A stretch of 64,000 nucleotides of DNA from Candidatus Gastranaerophilales bacterium (GTDB taxonomy: Bacteria > Cyanobacteriota > Vampirovibrionia > Gastranaerophilales > Gastranaerophilaceae). A program made the translations under genes and the position numbers. The notes beneath the pieces were generated by a model, which saw only the letters and a program-made list of their open reading frames with translations, made no database searches and was not told the origin of the DNA. The DNA lies in NCBI GenBank assembly GCA_944323695.1, contig CALUTI010000004.1:62001-126000 (forward strand). The letters run 5' to 3'. Below are positions 61,495 to 64,000 of the stretch, piece after piece (within the stretch, counting starts at the first letter, position 1; each line of letters begins with the position of its first letter).

Positions 61495-62319
61495 CTACTT
61501 ACAATATCGCGAGAATAAATAATCCGCACTTTTTGCACATGTTCCGGTTGCACTGTCAAAGTAAAATCCATAGGCGAGGCAAGTACCGTGTTCCGGATCA
61601 GCATCTTCATAAAAACCACCTAAAGCCTCACAACCTTCTTCTGTCTTGCAGGTTGAAATTGTTTCAGGAGTACATTCCGGAGGATCCGGCAATAACGTAG
61701 CTGTCATATCCGCCAATACAGCATTTCCGCTCAATGAAAACAAAAAGAAATCTTCATTTACGATATTTGGTTTATTGTCACCGTTTAAATCAGTATAAAA
61801 GAACAAAGATTCCGTATCCGGCAACAGCAAATAAGACATACCGTCATTAGTCTGAAAAGCCGGCATTCCCATTGATAAATAAGTGTTGAAATCAAACGTT
61901 TGCGGTAAACCAGGGATATCATATTCTCCGGCAAATGCAGTTGACATATCAGAACTTGCGCTGTCTTTCAACATTTTAAAAACACTTTTATGCGACGCAA
62001 AAACACAATCCATATCTCTGCATTCCGTAAACATAGACAAATTTTTCACATCAAAGACCTGCTCTTTTGCCATCATTAATTTGTAGCCGTTGATTAATAT
62101 ATTTTTTGCCTTTTTGTATCTGGTTTCCAAAACTTTATCCTGATAATTACTTATCAGGGCCGGTATTGTAATTGCGGCAACAACACCAATTATACCGAGT
62201 GTTATCAACACCTCGGCAAGAGTAAAACCATATACCGGAACTTCATAATACCGTTCAAACCCTTGAGGAGTGTAGTTTTTTAGATGCCCCCCCGTTGTCT
62301 GAAAATTCAATTTTTTCAT
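61495..62319 (-). CDS. type IV prepilin-like protein
   Basis: A 274-residue prepilin. A 31-residue leader precedes G-FTLAEVLITLGIIGVVAAITI, with Glu at +5 and the usual hydrophobic helix. The following YKKAKNILINGYKLMMAKEQ is typical of pseudopilin-like proteins in this lineage. The C-terminal domain has several Cys (PPECTPETISTC, GTCLAYGF, YCK) that may form disulfides. AAGGAGG stands before the ATG. It is a likely substrate of the prepilin peptidase at 37396-38379. Confidence 0.88.
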   Translation of the reverse strand: MKKLNFQTTGGHLKNYTPQGFERYYEVPVYGFTLAEVLITLGIIGVVAAITIPALISNYQDKVLETRYKKAKNILINGYKLMMAKEQVFDVKNLSMFTECRDMDCVFASHKSVFKMLKDSASSDMSTAFAGEYDIPGLPQTFDFNTYLSMGMPAFQTNDGMSYLLLPDTESLFFYTDLNGDNKPNIVNEDFFLFSLSGNAVLADMTATLLPDPPECTPETISTCKTEEGCEALGGFYEDADPEHGTCLAYGFYFDSATGTCAKSADYLFSRYCK

Positions 62320-62379
62320 GCGTCCTCCTTTTTTATTACATTTAATAATACCAATGCCGCCAGTTCATGTCAAGATATT

Positions 62380-62415
62380 AAAAAGAAAGCGCCTCCGAAA
62401 ACGGAGACGCTTTTA
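62380..62415 (-). terminator. terminator of hppA
   Basis: Hairpin with arms AAAGCGCCTCCG and CGGAGACGCTTT (one mismatch) and an AAAA loop, followed on the minus strand by CTTTTTAAT. Confidence 0.8.
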
Positions 62416-62434
62416 ATTCTTTGCTGACTATCAA

Positions 62435-64000
62435 TTATTGTTTTGTAGTCGGGATTCTCATTCCGTAGAATGAACGAATTACGAAAATCAAAGCAATTAC
62501 CAACAAAATCCAGCCCGCAATAGGTGCAATAGCTTTGAAAGATTCGCTGATAGCGATTTCCATAGCCAAAAGACCAAATAATGTTGTGAATTTGATAATC
62601 GGGTTCATTGCAACTGAAGAAGTATCTTTGAAAGGATCACCCACAGTGTCGCCGACAACTGTTGCTTCGTGAAGCGGAGTGCCTTTTTCTTTCATATCAA
62701 CTTCAACAATTTTCTTTGCGTTATCCCAGCATCCGCCGGCATTTGCCATAAATACTGCCTGGAACAAGCCAAATACGGCAATTGCAATCAGGTAGCTTAC
62801 GAAAAATGCTACAGGATGTGAGTTTTCACCTGCAGGTGCTGAAAGACATGCAAGTGCTAACGCAAATGCAAACAATGAAATGAAGATATTTACCATACCT
62901 TTTTGAGCATATTGTGTACAAATTTTTACAACTTCTTTAGAGTTTTGAACATTTGCACTTTTGCAATTTGCATCATCAAGCTTGATATTTTCTTTGATGT
63001 ATTCGGTTGCACGGTAAGCACCTGTTGTAACCGCCTGCATAGAAGCGCCGCTGAACCAGTAAATTACCGCACCGCCTGTCAAAAGACCAAGCAATGTGTA
63101 TGGATTTAACATATTCAGAATCATTTCAGGCTGGATGCCGAGTGTGTTTTGGATTACCAAAATCAATGAGAAAATCATTGTTGTGGCACCAACTACAGCA
63201 GTACCGATCAAAACAGGTTTTGAAGTTGCTTTGAAAGTATTACCTGCGCCGTCGTTTTCTTCCAAATATTGTTTTGCGTTTTCAAAATCAGGTTTGAAAC
63301 CGTAATCGCGTTCGATTTCTTCTGCAACGCCTTCTCTTTCTTCAATCAAAGAAAGTTCGTAAACTGATTGAGCGTTGTCGGTTACAGGACCGTAGCTGTC
63401 AACAGCAATTGTTACAGGTCCCATACCCAAGAAACCGAATGCTACAAGACCGAATGCAAATACTGATGAGTAAACCATAATATCTGCCGGTATAAATGTG
63501 CTTGCAAAATAAGCAATACCCATTAAAAGTACGATTACCATACCTATCCAGAAGGCAGAGAAGTTACCTGAAACAATACCTGAAAGGATTGTCAAAGATG
63601 CACCGCCTTCTTTTGAAGCTGTAACAACTTCTTCAGTGTGTTTAGCTTTAGGAGAAGTAAAGATTTTTGTAAATTCAGGGATTAAAGCAGCACCGAGTGT
63701 TCCGCAAGAAATAATACCTGAAAGAACAAGCCATAAGCTTCCGCCTAAAGGAGCCAATAACCAGTGGCTTACGCCGAAAGTCATTGCGATTGATAAAATT
63801 GAAGTCAGCCATACAAGGTTTGTCAAAGGCTGTTCAAAGTCGAATTTAGATGCTTTTTTAGCGTAAACTCCGTCGATAATATTGTTAATCCAATATGCAA
63901 CAACGGAAGTTACGATCATCAAGAATCTCATAGTGAATATCCAGGTTAAAAGCTGAACCTGATATTCAGGCATAACACCCAAAAGAATAAATGAAACAAG
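62435..64000 (-). CDS. hppA: membrane-bound ion-pumping pyrophosphatase, 3' part (runs off the window)
   Basis: The frame is open to the last base (reading LVSFILLGVMPEYQ at the edge), so the N-terminal third is outside. Visible signatures are AVDSYGPVTDNAQS, GNTFKATSK, NAGGCWDNAKKIVE and VVGDTVGDPFKDTSSVAMN. These hydrolyse PPi to pump protons or sodium. Lys in GNTFKA matches the potassium-independent subclass, which has Lys where potassium-dependent forms have Ala. Ion specificity cannot be settled from this part. The TTG at 63982 is not the real start. Confidence 0.93.
   Translation of the reverse strand, partial: LVSFILLGVMPEYQVQLLTWIFTMRFLMIVTSVVAYWINNIIDGVYAKKASKFDFEQPLTNLVWLTSILSIAMTFGVSHWLLAPLGGSLWLVLSGIISCGTLGAALIPEFTKIFTSPKAKHTEEVVTASKEGGASLTILSGIVSGNFSAFWIGMVIVLLMGIAYFASTFIPADIMVYSSVFAFGLVAFGFLGMGPVTIAVDSYGPVTDNAQSVYELSLIEEREGVAEEIERDYGFKPDFENAKQYLEENDGAGNTFKATSKPVLIGTAVVGATTMIFSLILVIQNTLGIQPEMILNMLNPYTLLGLLTGGAVIYWFSGASMQAVTTGAYRATEYIKENIKLDDANCKSANVQNSKEVVKICTQYAQKGMVNIFISLFAFALALACLSAPAGENSHPVAFFVSYLIAIAVFGLFQAVFMANAGGCWDNAKKIVEVDMKEKGTPLHEATVVGDTVGDPFKDTSSVAMNPIIKFTTLFGLLAMEIAISESFKAIAPIAGWILLVIALIFVIRSFYGMRIPTTKQ

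Noticed and set aside
63982-63984. TTG as the true start of the pyrophosphatase
   Set aside because: The reading frame stays open to the window edge and the family has several more helices upstream.

Overview
The window is typical bacterial chromosome: densely packed genes on both strands, modest GC, standard code with TGA as stop, and mostly clear Shine-Dalgarno (SD) sites. The gene content suggests a non-photosynthetic, fermentative relative of Cyanobacteria from an animal gut (the Gastranaerophilales/Melainabacteria lineage). Reasons are a SigF-like sigma factor next to the prepilin peptidase, several prepilins with the GFTLAE signature, sialic-acid catabolism genes, PEP carboxykinase, a membrane pyrophosphatase, a mono-cluster ferredoxin, a 2-hydroxyacyl-CoA dehydratase-type activase, and a secreted-effector-like N-terminal motif. 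No photosynthesis or respiration genes are seen. The lineage call is inference from family content and was not checked by phylogeny.

Layout. 0-5.3 kb: nanE-nanK, an M16 peptidase with a type-4 uracil-DNA glycosylase, and ilvB. 5.3-13.4 kb: small exported coiled-coil proteins, RNase PH, membrane proteins, a PHP phosphoesterase, a parvulin/aminopeptidase P/SpoU operon, an isolated candidate small RNA, tRNA-Gly(TCC), and prfB with its programmed +1 frameshift. 13.4-18 kb: a hydrogenase-regulator-like gene disrupted upstream by a miniature inverted-repeat element, glyS, and a prepilin fused to a head-repeat fibre and a self-cleaving S74 chaperone. 18-24 kb: a cell-wall cluster murF-mraY-murD-ftsW-murG. 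24-32.5 kb: rplU-rpmA behind a structured leader, two zinc dehydrogenases, a 152-bp MITE beside ilvC, an HD nuclease and two tandem thymidylate-kinase-like genes. 32.5-45.6 kb: an SLC45-like transporter, pyrG, gatC, sigF-like plus pilD, ruvA, dnaA, a second sigma factor, deoB, a ferredoxin and a putative HExxH protease. 45.6-64 kb: pckA, a GH57 protein, a HEAT-like protein, trmD-rimM, dtd-rlmN, two YkgJ-type proteins, a dehydratase activase, two glycosyltransferases, a second prepilin, and the 3' part of hppA, which runs off the window.

How it fits together. The type IV pilus/type II secretion theme links three dispersed loci: the prepilin peptidase behind a SigF-like factor, the prepilin-fibre-S74 fusion and the second prepilin. 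Translation and ribosome assembly are well represented (prfB, glyS, gatC, rplU, rpmA, trmD, rimM, dtd, rlmN, tRNA-Gly).

The most interesting non-standard signals are the prepilin-S74 fusion, a rod-shaped candidate small RNA, two MITE-like insertions with target duplications, a dispersed palindromic repeat family, an apparent ACG start codon, and a recurring promoter arrangement that predicts leaderless mRNAs for dnaA, murF, ilvB and others.
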